From Cytophagales bacterium (GTDB lineage Bacteria > Pseudomonadota > Gammaproteobacteria > Burkholderiales > Burkholderiaceae_C): a stretch of DNA of 64,000 bases. A program made the position numbers and the translations under genes. A model generated the notes under the pieces. The model saw nothing but the letters and a program-made list of their open reading frames with translations, was not told the origin of the DNA and ran no database searches. How positions within the stretch are numbered: the first letter of the stretch is position 1; each line of letters opens with the position of its first letter. Positions 54,868 through 64,000 of the stretch are shown here, in pieces. The DNA is taken from contig JASGCK010000003.1 in assembly GCA_030054145.1 (NCBI GenBank), positions 1-64,000 on the forward strand. Direction: 5' to 3'.

Positions 54868-56688
54868 ATGCGACAACAAATTAGAAACATTGCCATCATT
54901 GCGCACGTTGACCACGGAAAAACCACGATGGTTGATCAGTTGCTGCGTCAATCGGGCACATTTGCCGATCACGAAAAGATTGTGGATACCGTGATGGATA
55001 ACAACGCGATTGAGCGTGAGCGCGGCATTACCATCTTGGCGAAAAATTGTGCCGTGAGCTGGGAAGGCACGCACATCAACATCGTCGATACCCCAGGCCA
55101 TGCGGACTTTGGCGGCGAAGTGGAGCGTGCGCTCTCGATGGTGGACGGCGTGGTGCTGCTGATTGATGCGCAAGAAGGCCCCATGCCGCAAACGCGCTTT
55201 GTCACAAAGAAAGCGTTGGCACTTGGACTGCGTCCAATCTTGGTGGTGAACAAAGTCGATAAGCCCGGTGCGCGTCCTGATTTTGTGGTGAACGCGGCGT
55301 TCGATTTGTTTGACAAGCTGGGCGCAACCGACGAACAACTGGATTTTCCTGTGGTCTATGCCTCGGGCATTAACGGCTGGACATCACTCGAAGAAGGCAA
55401 ACCGGGCGAGCAGTGGGGACCGGATATGTCGGCGCTCTTCAACACGGTTTTAAAACACGTTCCCGCGCAAAAGGGTGATCCTGCCGCGCCGCTGCAATTA
55501 CAAATTTCCGCGCTTGATTTCTCTACTTTTGTGGGTCGTATCGGCGTCGGGCGTATCAGCCAAGGCACGGTCAAACCGATGATGGATGTGGTGGTGATGG
55601 AGGGATCTGATGGCAAGGTTGTGAAAGGCCGCGTCAATCAAGTGCTGAAGTTCCAAGGCCTGGAGCGCGTGCAAGTCACGGAAGCGGGGCCCGGTGACAT
55701 TGTGCTCATCAACGGCATTGCGGATATTGGTATTGGTGTGACGGTGACCGACCCCATCACACCCACGCCGCTGCCGATGCTCAAAGTGGATGAGCCCACG
55801 CTAACGATGAACTTTTGCGTCAACACCAGCCCGTTGGCAGGGCGTGAAGGCAAGTACATTACCAGCCGTCAAATTTGGGATCGCTTGCAAAAAGAGCTGC
55901 AACACAACGTGGCGCTGCGTGTGAATGAAACCGACGAAGAGGGCATCTTCCAAGTCATGGGTCGTGGTGAATTGCACTTGACGATCTTGCTTGAGAATAT
56001 GCGCCGCGAAGGCTACGAAATGGCTGTCTCTAAGCCGCGCGTGGTGTTTCGTGATAAGGATGGCGAACGGCATGAGCCGATTGAACTTGTCACCGCAGAC
56101 GTTGAAGAAATCCACCAAGGCGGCGTGATGCAGGCACTGGGTGAACGCAAGGGTGAGCTGGTGAACATGGAGTCCGATGGGCGCGGTCGTGTGCGCTTGG
56201 AGTACCGCATCCCTGCGCGTGGCTTGATTGGCTTTACCAATGAATTTTTGAACTTAACGCGTGGCTCTGGACTCATCTCCAATATTTTTGATAGCTACGA
56301 GCCGCACAAAGGCGAGATTGGCGGCCGTAAAAACGGCGTGCTCATTTCGATGGACGATGGCGAAATCTTTACTTATGCGCTGGGCAAATTGGATGAGCGG
56401 GGCCGTATGTTTGTAAAAGCCAACGACCCTGTGTACGAAGGCATGATTGTTGGCATTCACAACCGTGATAACGATTTGGTGGTGAACGCCACGCGCACCA
56501 AACAGTTGACCAACTTCCGCGTCAGCGGCAAAGAAGACGCGATCAAAATCACCCCGCCAATTGACCTCACGCTTGAGTACGGCGTTGAATTTATTGAGGA
56601 AGACGAACTGGTCGAAATCACGCCAAAAAGCGTGCGTTTGCGTAAACGGTTCCTGAAAGAACATGAGCGCAAAAAAGCAGGTCGTTAA
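54868..56688 (+). CDS. typA: Ribosome-associated GTPase TypA/BipA
   Basis: 606 residues. The GTPase domain has AHVDHGKTT near residue 12, DTPGHADFGGE and NKVDKPGARPDF, followed by the EF-G-like domains and the TypA-specific C-terminal region (GRKNGVLISMDDGEIFTYAL). It acts in 50S assembly and stress or cold adaptation. The 3' end overlaps the next gene by 26 bp. Confidence 0.97.
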   Translation: MRQQIRNIAIIAHVDHGKTTMVDQLLRQSGTFADHEKIVDTVMDNNAIERERGITILAKNCAVSWEGTHINIVDTPGHADFGGEVERALSMVDGVVLLIDAQEGPMPQTRFVTKKALALGLRPILVVNKVDKPGARPDFVVNAAFDLFDKLGATDEQLDFPVVYASGINGWTSLEEGKPGEQWGPDMSALFNTVLKHVPAQKGDPAAPLQLQISALDFSTFVGRIGVGRISQGTVKPMMDVVVMEGSDGKVVKGRVNQVLKFQGLERVQVTEAGPGDIVLINGIADIGIGVTVTDPITPTPLPMLKVDEPTLTMNFCVNTSPLAGREGKYITSRQIWDRLQKELQHNVALRVNETDEEGIFQVMGRGELHLTILLENMRREGYEMAVSKPRVVFRDKDGERHEPIELVTADVEEIHQGGVMQALGERKGELVNMESDGRGRVRLEYRIPARGLIGFTNEFLNLTRGSGLISNIFDSYEPHKGEIGGRKNGVLISMDDGEIFTYALGKLDERGRMFVKANDPVYEGMIVGIHNRDNDLVVNATRTKQLTNFRVSGKEDAIKITPPIDLTLEYGVEFIEEDELVEITPKSVRLRKRFLKEHERKKAGR

Positions 56689-57583
56689 CCTGACCCACGC
56701 ACGAGCGGTCGCGCTCATGGTGCTGTGTCCTTTGCTGTGGTCTACGGCAGGGGTTGTCACGAAGCAACTTGATTCGGCGCAAAGCTTTGAGGTGACGTTT
56801 TGGCGTAGCTTTTTTACGGCGCTGTCACTGCTTGGCCTGCTGCCTTTGATGCGCGGCAGGCAATGGTACAAAACAGTGCCTTGGCGTAGCGCGGCACTGT
56901 GGACTGCGGGTGTTTGCTGGGCCGTGATGTTTAGCGCCTTCATGATTGCGCTAGTGCTCACCACGGTTGCAAACGTCCTGATTACGTTGGCGGCAGGCCC
57001 TTTGCTAACGGCTTTGGTGTCGCGGCTTGTAACGGGGCATCGCTTGCCTGGGCGTACTTATGCAGCAGTTGGCTTGGCTGCGTTTGGCATTGGCTATATG
57101 TTTTGGTCGCAATTTGCCGTTGGCAAACCCAGTGACATCGCGGGTTGTTTGATTGCGCTTTTAGTGCCCACTTGTGCCTCCATCATTTGGACGAATGCGC
57201 AGATTCAGCAAATGAAGCCAGCGCAGACAAGCAGCGCCAGTCTTGATTTAGTGCCAGGTGTTTTTCTTGGCGCGGTACTGTCAAGTGTGATGATGCTGCC
57301 CTTTGCTTTTCCGCTGCAAGCAACCACGCATGACGTGGCTTGGCTAGGATTTTTGGGTTTGTTTCAATTGGCGATTCCGTGCTCGTTGGCGGTCATCGCT
57401 TCGCGTGTTTTAAAGGCGACGGAAGCTGCGCTGTTGTCGCTGTTAGAGATTGTTTTTGGTATTACGTGGGCTTGGATTTTTATTGGCGAAGTGCCCTCGC
57501 ATCAAGTGCTAACGGGCGGCGCATTGGTGTTGGTGGCACTAGTCGGCAACGTTGTTTGGGGAATGAAAGATGAGCGCGATTGA
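56663..57583 (+). CDS. EamA/DMT family transporter
   Basis: 306 residues, ten predicted membrane helices in two EamA halves. It starts before the typA stop; the first helix is around VALMVLCPLLWSTAGVVTKQ, the second repeat around LLEIVFGITWAWIFIGE. A metabolite exporter by family; the substrate is unknown. It overlaps the enoyl-CoA hydratase gene by 14 bp, so the three genes typA-EamA-ECH may be one transcript. Confidence 0.88.
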   Translation: MSAKKQVVNLTHARAVALMVLCPLLWSTAGVVTKQLDSAQSFEVTFWRSFFTALSLLGLLPLMRGRQWYKTVPWRSAALWTAGVCWAVMFSAFMIALVLTTVANVLITLAAGPLLTALVSRLVTGHRLPGRTYAAVGLAAFGIGYMFWSQFAVGKPSDIAGCLIALLVPTCASIIWTNAQIQQMKPAQTSSASLDLVPGVFLGAVLSSVMMLPFAFPLQATTHDVAWLGFLGLFQLAIPCSLAVIASRVLKATEAALLSLLEIVFGITWAWIFIGEVPSHQVLTGGALVLVALVGNVVWGMKDERD

Positions 57584-58736
57584 CCGTCATGTGCTCACCG
57601 AAGTCCAAGGCGGGATTGCTCGCTTAACGCTCAATCGCCCGAGTGCGTTAAATGCACTGTCGCTTGCCATGATTCGTGCGATTGCCACGGCGCTTGTGGC
57701 GTGGCGCGACGACGCATCCATCACCCATGTGCTGATGCGCGGCATGAGCAAAGACCGCGCAACGGGCGAGTTCAAACCATTTGGTGCTTTTTGTGCGGGT
57801 GGCGATATTCGCTACTTTCACGAAGCGGTTTATTCCCAGCCAAGCGCTGCGCTCAATCGCGATTCGTTAGAAGCATTTTTTACCGAAGAGTACACACTCA
57901 ATCATCTGATTCACCACTATCCCAAACCCGTAGTTGCTGTCATGGACGGCGTAATCATGGGCGGCGGCATGGGACTTACGCAAGGCGCCAGCACACGCAT
58001 CGTCACCGACGCTACCCGCATGGCAATGCCCGAAACGGCGATTGGCTTATTCCCCGATGTAGGCGGCGGCTACTTCTTGAGCCGCGCTGCCAATAGCGCC
58101 GTAGGCGTAGGCGAGTATTTGGCGCTCACAGGGCAAATGCTCAAAGGGTCAGAAGCCGTGGCGCTAGGGCTTGCGGACGTGTTAGTTGCGTCAAAAGACT
58201 TGCCAACTATCTGGCGTGATCCGCAAGGATTTTTGCAAAGCTCGCAAGGACTGAGCTTGCCTAAGTCAAGCAGCCAAGAGCAGCCCTCGGGCAAGCGCTG
58301 GGCAAACGGAATGGTTGCGCATTTCGATTTCATGCAAAAGCATTTTGCGCACAGCACATTGCAAGCCATCGTTCAATCCCTGCAAGCCGATGATTCCGAT
58401 TGGGCGCAGGCAGCGCTTGCCAAGCTGCAAAAAAACTCGCCTTTGATGCTTGCCGTCACCCTAGAACAAATCCAAAGAGCACGGCACATGAGCCTTGCCG
58501 ATGATTTACGCATGGAGCGCGATATGGTGTTCCATAGCTTTGCAGGTACGCCGCAAAAGCACAGCGACACGGTAGAGGGCATTCGCTCGCTAGTCATCGA
58601 CAAAGACCACGCACCCCAGTGGCAACCCGCGCGGGTAGAGGACATCACCCCCGCGATGGTGAACGCCTATTTCGTGAGTCCGTGGCAAGCCAGCAGACAA
58701 GGCGAGAGCGCACATCCGCTGCGGCATTTAAAGTAG
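57570..58736 (+). CDS. Enoyl-CoA hydratase/isomerase, 3-hydroxyisobutyryl-CoA hydrolase type
   Basis: 388 residues, crotonase fold with a long C-terminal part, the ECH_2 layout. LNRPSALNALSLAMIRA starts the core, FCAGGDIRYFH is the oxyanion region, MGGGMGLTQGASTRIVT follows, and PETAIGLFPDVGGGYFLSR carries the acidic residue of hydrolases. It probably acts in valine breakdown, making 3-hydroxyisobutyrate. Its 5' end overlaps the transporter gene. Confidence 0.88.
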   Translation: MSAIDRHVLTEVQGGIARLTLNRPSALNALSLAMIRAIATALVAWRDDASITHVLMRGMSKDRATGEFKPFGAFCAGGDIRYFHEAVYSQPSAALNRDSLEAFFTEEYTLNHLIHHYPKPVVAVMDGVIMGGGMGLTQGASTRIVTDATRMAMPETAIGLFPDVGGGYFLSRAANSAVGVGEYLALTGQMLKGSEAVALGLADVLVASKDLPTIWRDPQGFLQSSQGLSLPKSSSQEQPSGKRWANGMVAHFDFMQKHFAHSTLQAIVQSLQADDSDWAQAALAKLQKNSPLMLAVTLEQIQRARHMSLADDLRMERDMVFHSFAGTPQKHSDTVEGIRSLVIDKDHAPQWQPARVEDITPAMVNAYFVSPWQASRQGESAHPLRHLK

Positions 58737-58802
58737 CCGCGAGACTGCAAGAGAGTGATTCCGTTTGATTAAGATGCGGTTTTTTAAAGCAAAGACATCC
58801 CT

Positions 58803-61800
58803 ATGCCAGACGACCAACAACCCAGCGCCGCCAACAACGACAACGACCATCTAGGCTACGGCGCATACGCAAATTCGCTGTGGGCACGCATTCAGTCGGC
58901 ATTAGCAAAAGATCAGCGAACTGGCACACTGGGCGATGACCCACTGGTCGTGGGTATCTTTGGGGAGTGGGGGGCGGGGAAGTCTAAGCTGCTGTCGTTG
59001 CTACAAGACAAAGCAAACAAGGCCCTTAAAGATCAACAAAAAAATCGTCAGGCAGATAAAGGGTTTGGTTTGACCGTACCCGTGTTTTTTCAACCGTGGA
59101 AGTACGAGTATGAAGAGCATTTGCACGTGCCACTGATGATGCATATTGTGGTCGCGCTTCAGGATGCACTCAGACAAGAAGATGGAGTCGTGAAGGCGCT
59201 GATCGAGACTGCCAAAGCAACAACTGGGAGGGTGACTAAGGGAGTCGAGGTTGTGAATAAGGCTGCCAAAGTTACAAAAATGATTTATCCATGGGTTCGC
59301 CGCTTGCTTGGAAGTATCAGCGTGTTTGGCGTTAGCGTGCAATTGCCAGAGTTACCCGAGGATTGGCTAAAAAACATTGAAGATGCGGGCGCAGTTGCAG
59401 GGGAGACTAGTCGTGCGCAACAAGCAAACAAAAATAAAGATGTCCTCAAACACACAAATGATGGTCATTACTTTTATCGAATCAACGAACTACTCAAAAA
59501 CCTAACTCGTCCAGCAGGAAACGAATGCTTCAAAGAACAGCTAGCGCTTGATGAACTTACCAAAAACACACGCATCAACTTCGTCATCTTCATCGACGAC
59601 CTAGACCGTTGCCTCCCCGAAAATGCGGTGAAAACCTTAGAGCTGATTAAAACGATTTTTAATGTTGAAAGCTTCGCCTTTGTGCTAGCGCTAGACGACG
59701 AGGTGATTGAGCGCGGCATTGGACATCGCTACAAAGAGTACAAGCTGCAAGATAAAAAACCTGAAATGCCAATTACGGGGTTTGAATATCTTGAGAAGAT
59801 TGTCCATGTGCCGTTTCGCTTGCCAGCGTTGACTGCGCTGCAAGCACAGCATTTTGTACGTGAAAAAGAGTTTTCGTTAAAGCCTGAACTTGCTGCTGAA
59901 TTGTCTGCGGAGGATAAAGCGAAACAAGATGAGCGCTTATTTTTTCGATGGGGCTATCCGATGGAGTCATCTGATTTGCGCACCGCTGTTAAAGATGGAA
60001 AACTAGATGAACGAGCCACCGATTTAACGGTTTTGTTGCTAGCAGCGTTTGACCAGTATGTGCCGCGTAAGTTGGAGAGAGCAATCGAGTTGATGTACCG
60101 AATCCACAGCATCAAGCCCTTGCCGAACATACAAAATAGCCAACCAATCGACAGAAAAATTGTATTTGCGCTTTTGCTTTTTCAACTCTTTCAGCCCGAG
60201 CTTTATCGCGTATTTCGCCGACGCGAAACGACGTTTAAGAGTTTGCTCTTGGCTTTTTATTCGGGCGACGATTTGCTTGCGGACAGTAGCGACGTTGCCG
60301 AAATGAGGTTGTGGCAATGGGCAAGTTTTTTTAAGGGTGAGGGGACGGGGCAAGATGCGCCTTATGACCATCAGTCCAGCGTTAAATTTATTGCAACTTT
60401 GGCGCGAGGTCATGTTTATGCAGCGCAGCAAGTCAGGCTACCGTTAGCTGAGCGTTTGGTGGAGCACTTAAAAATTGAGCGGCACGCCTTTAATCCATTT
60501 AAATTGCTGACGGCGTTGGCGCAATACGTACCGCAAACAGCGGCAACGCAACTACAAATTCGGTTGTACCTTGCATATTTAAGTGACGAAACAAAAACGT
60601 GGGGCTATCGCAAGCAGGAATTGGAGACTGGCACACCCTTAGAGATTAGCCAGGAACGGCGCGAACGTCTATCTTTGCCACAGTCGTTGATTGACACACT
60701 TTTTGACCGTATGACTTCTCGTGACCTCGGTGTGCAAAGCGAGATTGCAGACATACTAAAGACAAAAGAGTATGAAGGCAAAGTATTAAGTAAGACCAAC
60801 AGCACCGCCTTGCATCATTTACTAAACGCATGGATAAACGAGAGTTCTGGCAATTTGTTAAAAGAAAAACCAACCATTTTGCTCAGTGGATTGGTGCATT
60901 TAGCTCCCTATCTTGCCAAAGAAGATGGTGAAAAATTTTGGAGCTTAGTCCAGGACCTCAACGATGGCGACGCACTGATCCCAAGCGCCGTAAATACCCC
61001 AACGCCAAACCCCAAGCTAGCAGCGCGTTATGCCGATGTGCGCAGCCTGCTCGCGCAAGACAAACGCTTTGAGCCAACGCGGTTTTATTTATTGAAAGAC
61101 CGCTGGCGTAAGAACACGGCTAAGCAAGAGCCAATAGTGGGCTTTGTGCGCGTAGCGGGGGGCGAATACACGCTGGGTGAGGCAAATGAGAAGGACAACC
61201 AACCTCGCGCTATTGATTTAGGCAAAGCGCCGTTTTATATGGCGCGGACGCTAACCACGGTTGACCAATATGCCGCCTTTATAGAAGCGGGTGGATATAG
61301 CGAAGCAACGCATACCCAGTGGTGGGATGCACAAGGCTGGGACTGGGTGCAAGGGCGCTTTGATAGCAAAGTGGAACAGATGGAGTACGAGGAGTATTTA
61401 GCGAGGCGTAGCGGCAAAGACCGCCGGCTGCCATGGGACTGGGAGGAGCAGCGTGCCTACGGTAGCCGCCCTGTGCATGGCGTCACTTGGTTTGAAGCAA
61501 GGGCGTATGCACGTTGGCTAAATGCGCAATTGCAGAGTGACATAGCGCAGCGCCCCGAACTTGCTAATTACCAAGTTAGTTTGCCCGCCGAGGCTTATTG
61601 GGAAAGGGCTGCAAGGCAATTAGCCACGGGGTCTGGTATTCATTCGCATCAATGGGTATGGGGGGATGATGCTAGTGTTGTAAAGCAGTATGCCAATATC
61701 GACGAGGAAATTGGTCGCGTCAGCGCCGTAGGCTGCTACGCACCCAATCCATTGGGTTTGCTAGATATGGCGGGCAATGTGTGGGAGTGGCAAAACAATC

Positions 61801-62030
61801 TATACGAGCCAAATAACTCTATGCTTGAACCTTTAGAAAAAGAACGTGAGCTTATTTTTCAATCAAAGCAGCAAGATTCAGAGCTCGTGGCTTTGCGCGG
61901 TGGCTCTTGGATCGACGTTCCTGAGAACGCACGGGTGTCGTACCGTCCCGGGGCGTTTCTTGATGATTGGGGCAACGACGTAGGCTTTCGTGTGATGTTG
62001 TCCCCGACAAAATTGACACCTGCTACCTGA
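58803..62030 (+). CDS. KAP P-loop NTPase fused to an FGE-sulfatase-like domain
   Basis: 1075 residues. N-terminal KAP NTPase (about 15-420): Walker A GEWGAGKS (54-61) and Walker B FIDDLDRC (about 263-270). A hydrophobic segment (about 160-180, MIYPWVRRLLGSISVFGVSV) falls within the NTPase, as in many KAP proteins. A helical middle (about 420-770) follows. The C-terminal formylglycine-enzyme-like domain (about 780-1068) has LPAEAYWERAAR, GNVWEW and LRGGSWIDVPENARVSYRPG, but no cysteine at the catalytic pair. It is therefore probably a binding domain rather than an enzyme. Solitary, between metabolic genes; a sensor-type conflict protein is a reasonable inference. Confidence 0.85.
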   Translation: MPDDQQPSAANNDNDHLGYGAYANSLWARIQSALAKDQRTGTLGDDPLVVGIFGEWGAGKSKLLSLLQDKANKALKDQQKNRQADKGFGLTVPVFFQPWKYEYEEHLHVPLMMHIVVALQDALRQEDGVVKALIETAKATTGRVTKGVEVVNKAAKVTKMIYPWVRRLLGSISVFGVSVQLPELPEDWLKNIEDAGAVAGETSRAQQANKNKDVLKHTNDGHYFYRINELLKNLTRPAGNECFKEQLALDELTKNTRINFVIFIDDLDRCLPENAVKTLELIKTIFNVESFAFVLALDDEVIERGIGHRYKEYKLQDKKPEMPITGFEYLEKIVHVPFRLPALTALQAQHFVREKEFSLKPELAAELSAEDKAKQDERLFFRWGYPMESSDLRTAVKDGKLDERATDLTVLLLAAFDQYVPRKLERAIELMYRIHSIKPLPNIQNSQPIDRKIVFALLLFQLFQPELYRVFRRRETTFKSLLLAFYSGDDLLADSSDVAEMRLWQWASFFKGEGTGQDAPYDHQSSVKFIATLARGHVYAAQQVRLPLAERLVEHLKIERHAFNPFKLLTALAQYVPQTAATQLQIRLYLAYLSDETKTWGYRKQELETGTPLEISQERRERLSLPQSLIDTLFDRMTSRDLGVQSEIADILKTKEYEGKVLSKTNSTALHHLLNAWINESSGNLLKEKPTILLSGLVHLAPYLAKEDGEKFWSLVQDLNDGDALIPSAVNTPTPNPKLAARYADVRSLLAQDKRFEPTRFYLLKDRWRKNTAKQEPIVGFVRVAGGEYTLGEANEKDNQPRAIDLGKAPFYMARTLTTVDQYAAFIEAGGYSEATHTQWWDAQGWDWVQGRFDSKVEQMEYEEYLARRSGKDRRLPWDWEEQRAYGSRPVHGVTWFEARAYARWLNAQLQSDIAQRPELANYQVSLPAEAYWERAARQLATGSGIHSHQWVWGDDASVVKQYANIDEEIGRVSAVGCYAPNPLGLLDMAGNVWEWQNNLYEPNNSMLEPLEKERELIFQSKQQDSELVALRGGSWIDVPENARVSYRPGAFLDDWGNDVGFRVMLSPTKLTPAT

Positions 62031-62116
62031 TGGCGTCCTTGGCGTAGCTAGCACCCGCTGTCCCGCTAGGGAAAACCACATCACGTGAATTAGTTGCTTG
62101 CGATAAAAATGGGGGC

Positions 62117-63880
62117 ATGAATACTACACACGCCGCGCCTCTTGATCGCCCACATTTCAAGCATTGGCCTAAACGCTTACCGCATTCGATTCCGCTGCCC
62201 GAAACATCTCTGTGGCATAACCTAGAGGGTTCAGCCCAGCGTTATCCAAGCAAAGACGCGATTGTGTTTTTGGGTACGCACATGACCTATGCGCAATTAG
62301 CGGACAAGGCGCTGCGCATGGCGGCGTACTTGCATCAACTCGGTGTGCAGGCGGGGGATCGGGTGGTGCTGGCTATGCAAAATTGCCCGCAACTGATCGT
62401 GACGCATTTTGCTATTTTGCGGCTGGGCGCGGTGGTTGTTCCTGTGAATCCGATGAATAAAGCGGAGGAGCTCAAGCACTACATCATCGACCCCGATACG
62501 CGCGTGGCTGTAACCACGGCTGATCTGGCGGCCGAGTTAGCTGCGGCTAGCAATGCCTTGGAGCCAGCGCTGCGTTTGGCGCACTTAATTACGACCCAAT
62601 TCAGCGATGAGTGTGACTTGGGCGTGACGGGTTCGGATGCGCCGCCCGACGCTTGGCTGCCGTGGCTCTTGGCCCCCCATGCCGCGCCCGCATTGGCTGC
62701 GCGTGCGGGCACGGCGGGAAGCCTTGTCCATACGTGGGCGCACATCATGCATGCATCAAAGGTCGATGCAGCAAAGCTTGCGGCGGCATTGCCTGTGCAT
62801 CGTGCGCGTCCATTGGATTTGGCTATCTTGCCTTACACCAGCGGCACAACAGGGCTGCCCAAGGGTTGCGAGCATACGCATCGCTCCATCATGCATAACG
62901 CCATTAGCTCGGGCCTGTGGGGCAATGCCAGCGCGGCAATTGTTGGGTTGGTGGTTGTACCCATGTTTCATATCACGGGCATGGTCAGCGTTTTGCACTC
63001 CAGCATTTTGCAAGGCGCAACCTTGGTGGTTATGCCGCGTTGGGATCGTGATTTTGCGGGTCGCCTGATCTCCAAACACCGCGTCACGCACTGGACGAAT
63101 ATTCCAACGATGGTGATGGATTTATTGGCTTCACCCCATTTTGCCGACTATGACTTAACGAGCTTGGTCAACATTGGCGGCGGCGGCGCTGCTATGCCAG
63201 CTGCTGTGGCGCAGCGGCTGTTAGATGCTTACGGCTTGGTGTATGTGGAGGGTTATGGACTGACCGAAACGGCTGCGCCCAGCCACAGCAACCCTCCTGA
63301 TCGGGCTAAGCAGCAATGCCTTGGCATTCCGTTTATGAGCACCGATGCGCGGGTGTGGAATCCTGACACCAAACAAGAGTGTGCGGTTGGTGAGCAAGGC
63401 GAAATCATCATGCATGGCCCAGAAATATTTAGCGGGTATTGGAAGCGTCCCGATGCCACTGCCGATGCGTTTATTGAGTTTGCTGGCAAACGATTTTTCC
63501 GTTCAGGCGATATCGGACGAATGGATGAGGATGGTTACTTTTTTATGACCGACCGCCTCAAACGCATGATCAACGCAAGCGGGTTTAAGGTCTGGCCAGC
63601 GGAGGTGGAAGCCCTGATGTTTAAGCACGAAGCCATTGCCGAGGCCTGCGTTGTGGCCAGCCGTGATGCGTATCGCGGCGAGACCGTAAAAGCTTTTGTG
63701 GTGCTACGCCAAAGCCATAAGGGGCGGGTCTCAGAGAGCGATATCGTTGCGTGGTGCAAAAATAATATGGCAACGTATAAAGCGCCCAGAATCATCGAAT
63801 TGATGGACGCATTGCCCAAAAACGGCGCAGGCAAAACCATGTGGCGAACGCTGCAAGAGGCGGAAATGGCGAAACAGTAA
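62117..63880 (+). CDS. AMP-forming acyl-CoA synthetase (long-chain type)
   Basis: 587 residues. The ANL superfamily motifs are all seen: P-loop YTSGTTGLPKG (about 240-250), YGLTET, then GDIGRMDEDGYFFMTDR and the C-terminal lysine region KTMWRTLQE with PKNGAGK. It activates a carboxylic acid with ATP and joins it to CoA in two half reactions. The acid is not readable, but fatty or aromatic acid is likely. The ORF ends 120 bp before the window edge. Confidence 0.92.
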   Translation: MNTTHAAPLDRPHFKHWPKRLPHSIPLPETSLWHNLEGSAQRYPSKDAIVFLGTHMTYAQLADKALRMAAYLHQLGVQAGDRVVLAMQNCPQLIVTHFAILRLGAVVVPVNPMNKAEELKHYIIDPDTRVAVTTADLAAELAAASNALEPALRLAHLITTQFSDECDLGVTGSDAPPDAWLPWLLAPHAAPALAARAGTAGSLVHTWAHIMHASKVDAAKLAAALPVHRARPLDLAILPYTSGTTGLPKGCEHTHRSIMHNAISSGLWGNASAAIVGLVVVPMFHITGMVSVLHSSILQGATLVVMPRWDRDFAGRLISKHRVTHWTNIPTMVMDLLASPHFADYDLTSLVNIGGGGAAMPAAVAQRLLDAYGLVYVEGYGLTETAAPSHSNPPDRAKQQCLGIPFMSTDARVWNPDTKQECAVGEQGEIIMHGPEIFSGYWKRPDATADAFIEFAGKRFFRSGDIGRMDEDGYFFMTDRLKRMINASGFKVWPAEVEALMFKHEAIAEACVVASRDAYRGETVKAFVVLRQSHKGRVSESDIVAWCKNNMATYKAPRIIELMDALPKNGAGKTMWRTLQEAEMAKQ

Positions 63881-64000
63881 GCGATTTGGTTGGCAATTAA
63901 ATGGGCAATTAAGTGAGCATATTTGTTGGCATTTTTATCTCAAAAAGTTTATTTTATTGATATAAAATCAAATAGTTACGTGCTTCTATAAGTTGGCATA
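63881..64000. other. AT-rich intergenic end of window
   Basis: No gene is seen in the last 120 bases. The stretch is much richer in A and T than the rest and has a small inverted repeat TTGATATAAAATCAA (63957-63971) that looks like a promoter or operator for a gene beyond the edge. It also has a near repeat (GGCAATTAA twice at 63893-63915). Confidence 0.5.

Noticed and set aside
1-64000. tRNA, rRNA, riboswitches and phage genes.
   Set aside because: I searched by eye for T-loop sequences, rRNA landmarks and phage structural genes and saw none; a covariance-model scan would be needed to exclude small RNAs.

Overview
The window looks like chromosomal DNA of a betaproteobacterium, most likely Burkholderiales and probably Comamonadaceae-like. 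The reasons are the gene orders cyaY/lptM/lysA, Rieske oxygenase-xseB-ispA-dxs and rimP-nusA-infB-rbfA-truB, an orphan Bug-type receptor, two TRAP transporters, and REP-like repeats of the kind common in this group. Coding density is high. I see no rRNA, tRNA or CRISPR array.

Layout. 1-4,050: frataxin, LptM, LysA, a MoxR ATPase, a dihaem cytochrome and a DUF1841 protein. 4,077-13,908: a catabolic region with a TRAP transporter plus Gfo/Idh dehydrogenase, divergent from a type II dehydroquinase and a shikimate/quinate dehydrogenase-like protein, then a TetR regulator. A SIR2-TPR gene and gluconokinase follow, then a PcaF-like beta-ketoadipyl-CoA thiolase. The set suggests uptake and breakdown of a quinate/shikimate-like compound. 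13,934-26,739: lipid genes (PlsC, CdsA-like), ruvC, a lytic transglycosylase, proS, rppH with a toxin-antitoxin cassette at its 3' end, serB, a sulfurtransferase carrying an in-frame REP pair, an EamA transporter, a Rieske oxygenase, and xseB-ispA-dxs. 26,818-30,574: a second TRAP system, convergently arranged. 30,759-36,588: grpE-dnaK-dnaJ with two good sigma-32 promoters, an EptA-type transferase and ppnP. 36,640-40,051: a two-gene module of unknown function with a TPR protein. 40,105-45,532: argG, a dehydrogenase remnant, an AhpD-like protein, a Bug receptor, a ferredoxin reductase and an SDR protein. 45,759-47,385: a complete IS next to the rimP-nusA-infB promoter. 47,491-56,688: the translation/transcription operon, with three extra small genes between infB and rbfA, then typA. 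57,570-63,880: an enoyl-CoA hydratase-like protein, a large KAP-NTPase/FGE-like fusion and an acyl-CoA ligase.

The best candidates for undescribed biology are the KAP-FGE fusion whose FGE-like part lacks the catalytic cysteines, the TPR plus 316-residue pair, the SIR2-TPR protein, and the DUF4160/DUF2442 pair translationally coupled inside the infB-rbfA operon. Each sits singly between housekeeping genes rather than in one island. That they act in defence or stress is inference from domain content. All product names come from reading the translated sequence and motifs; no database search was run.
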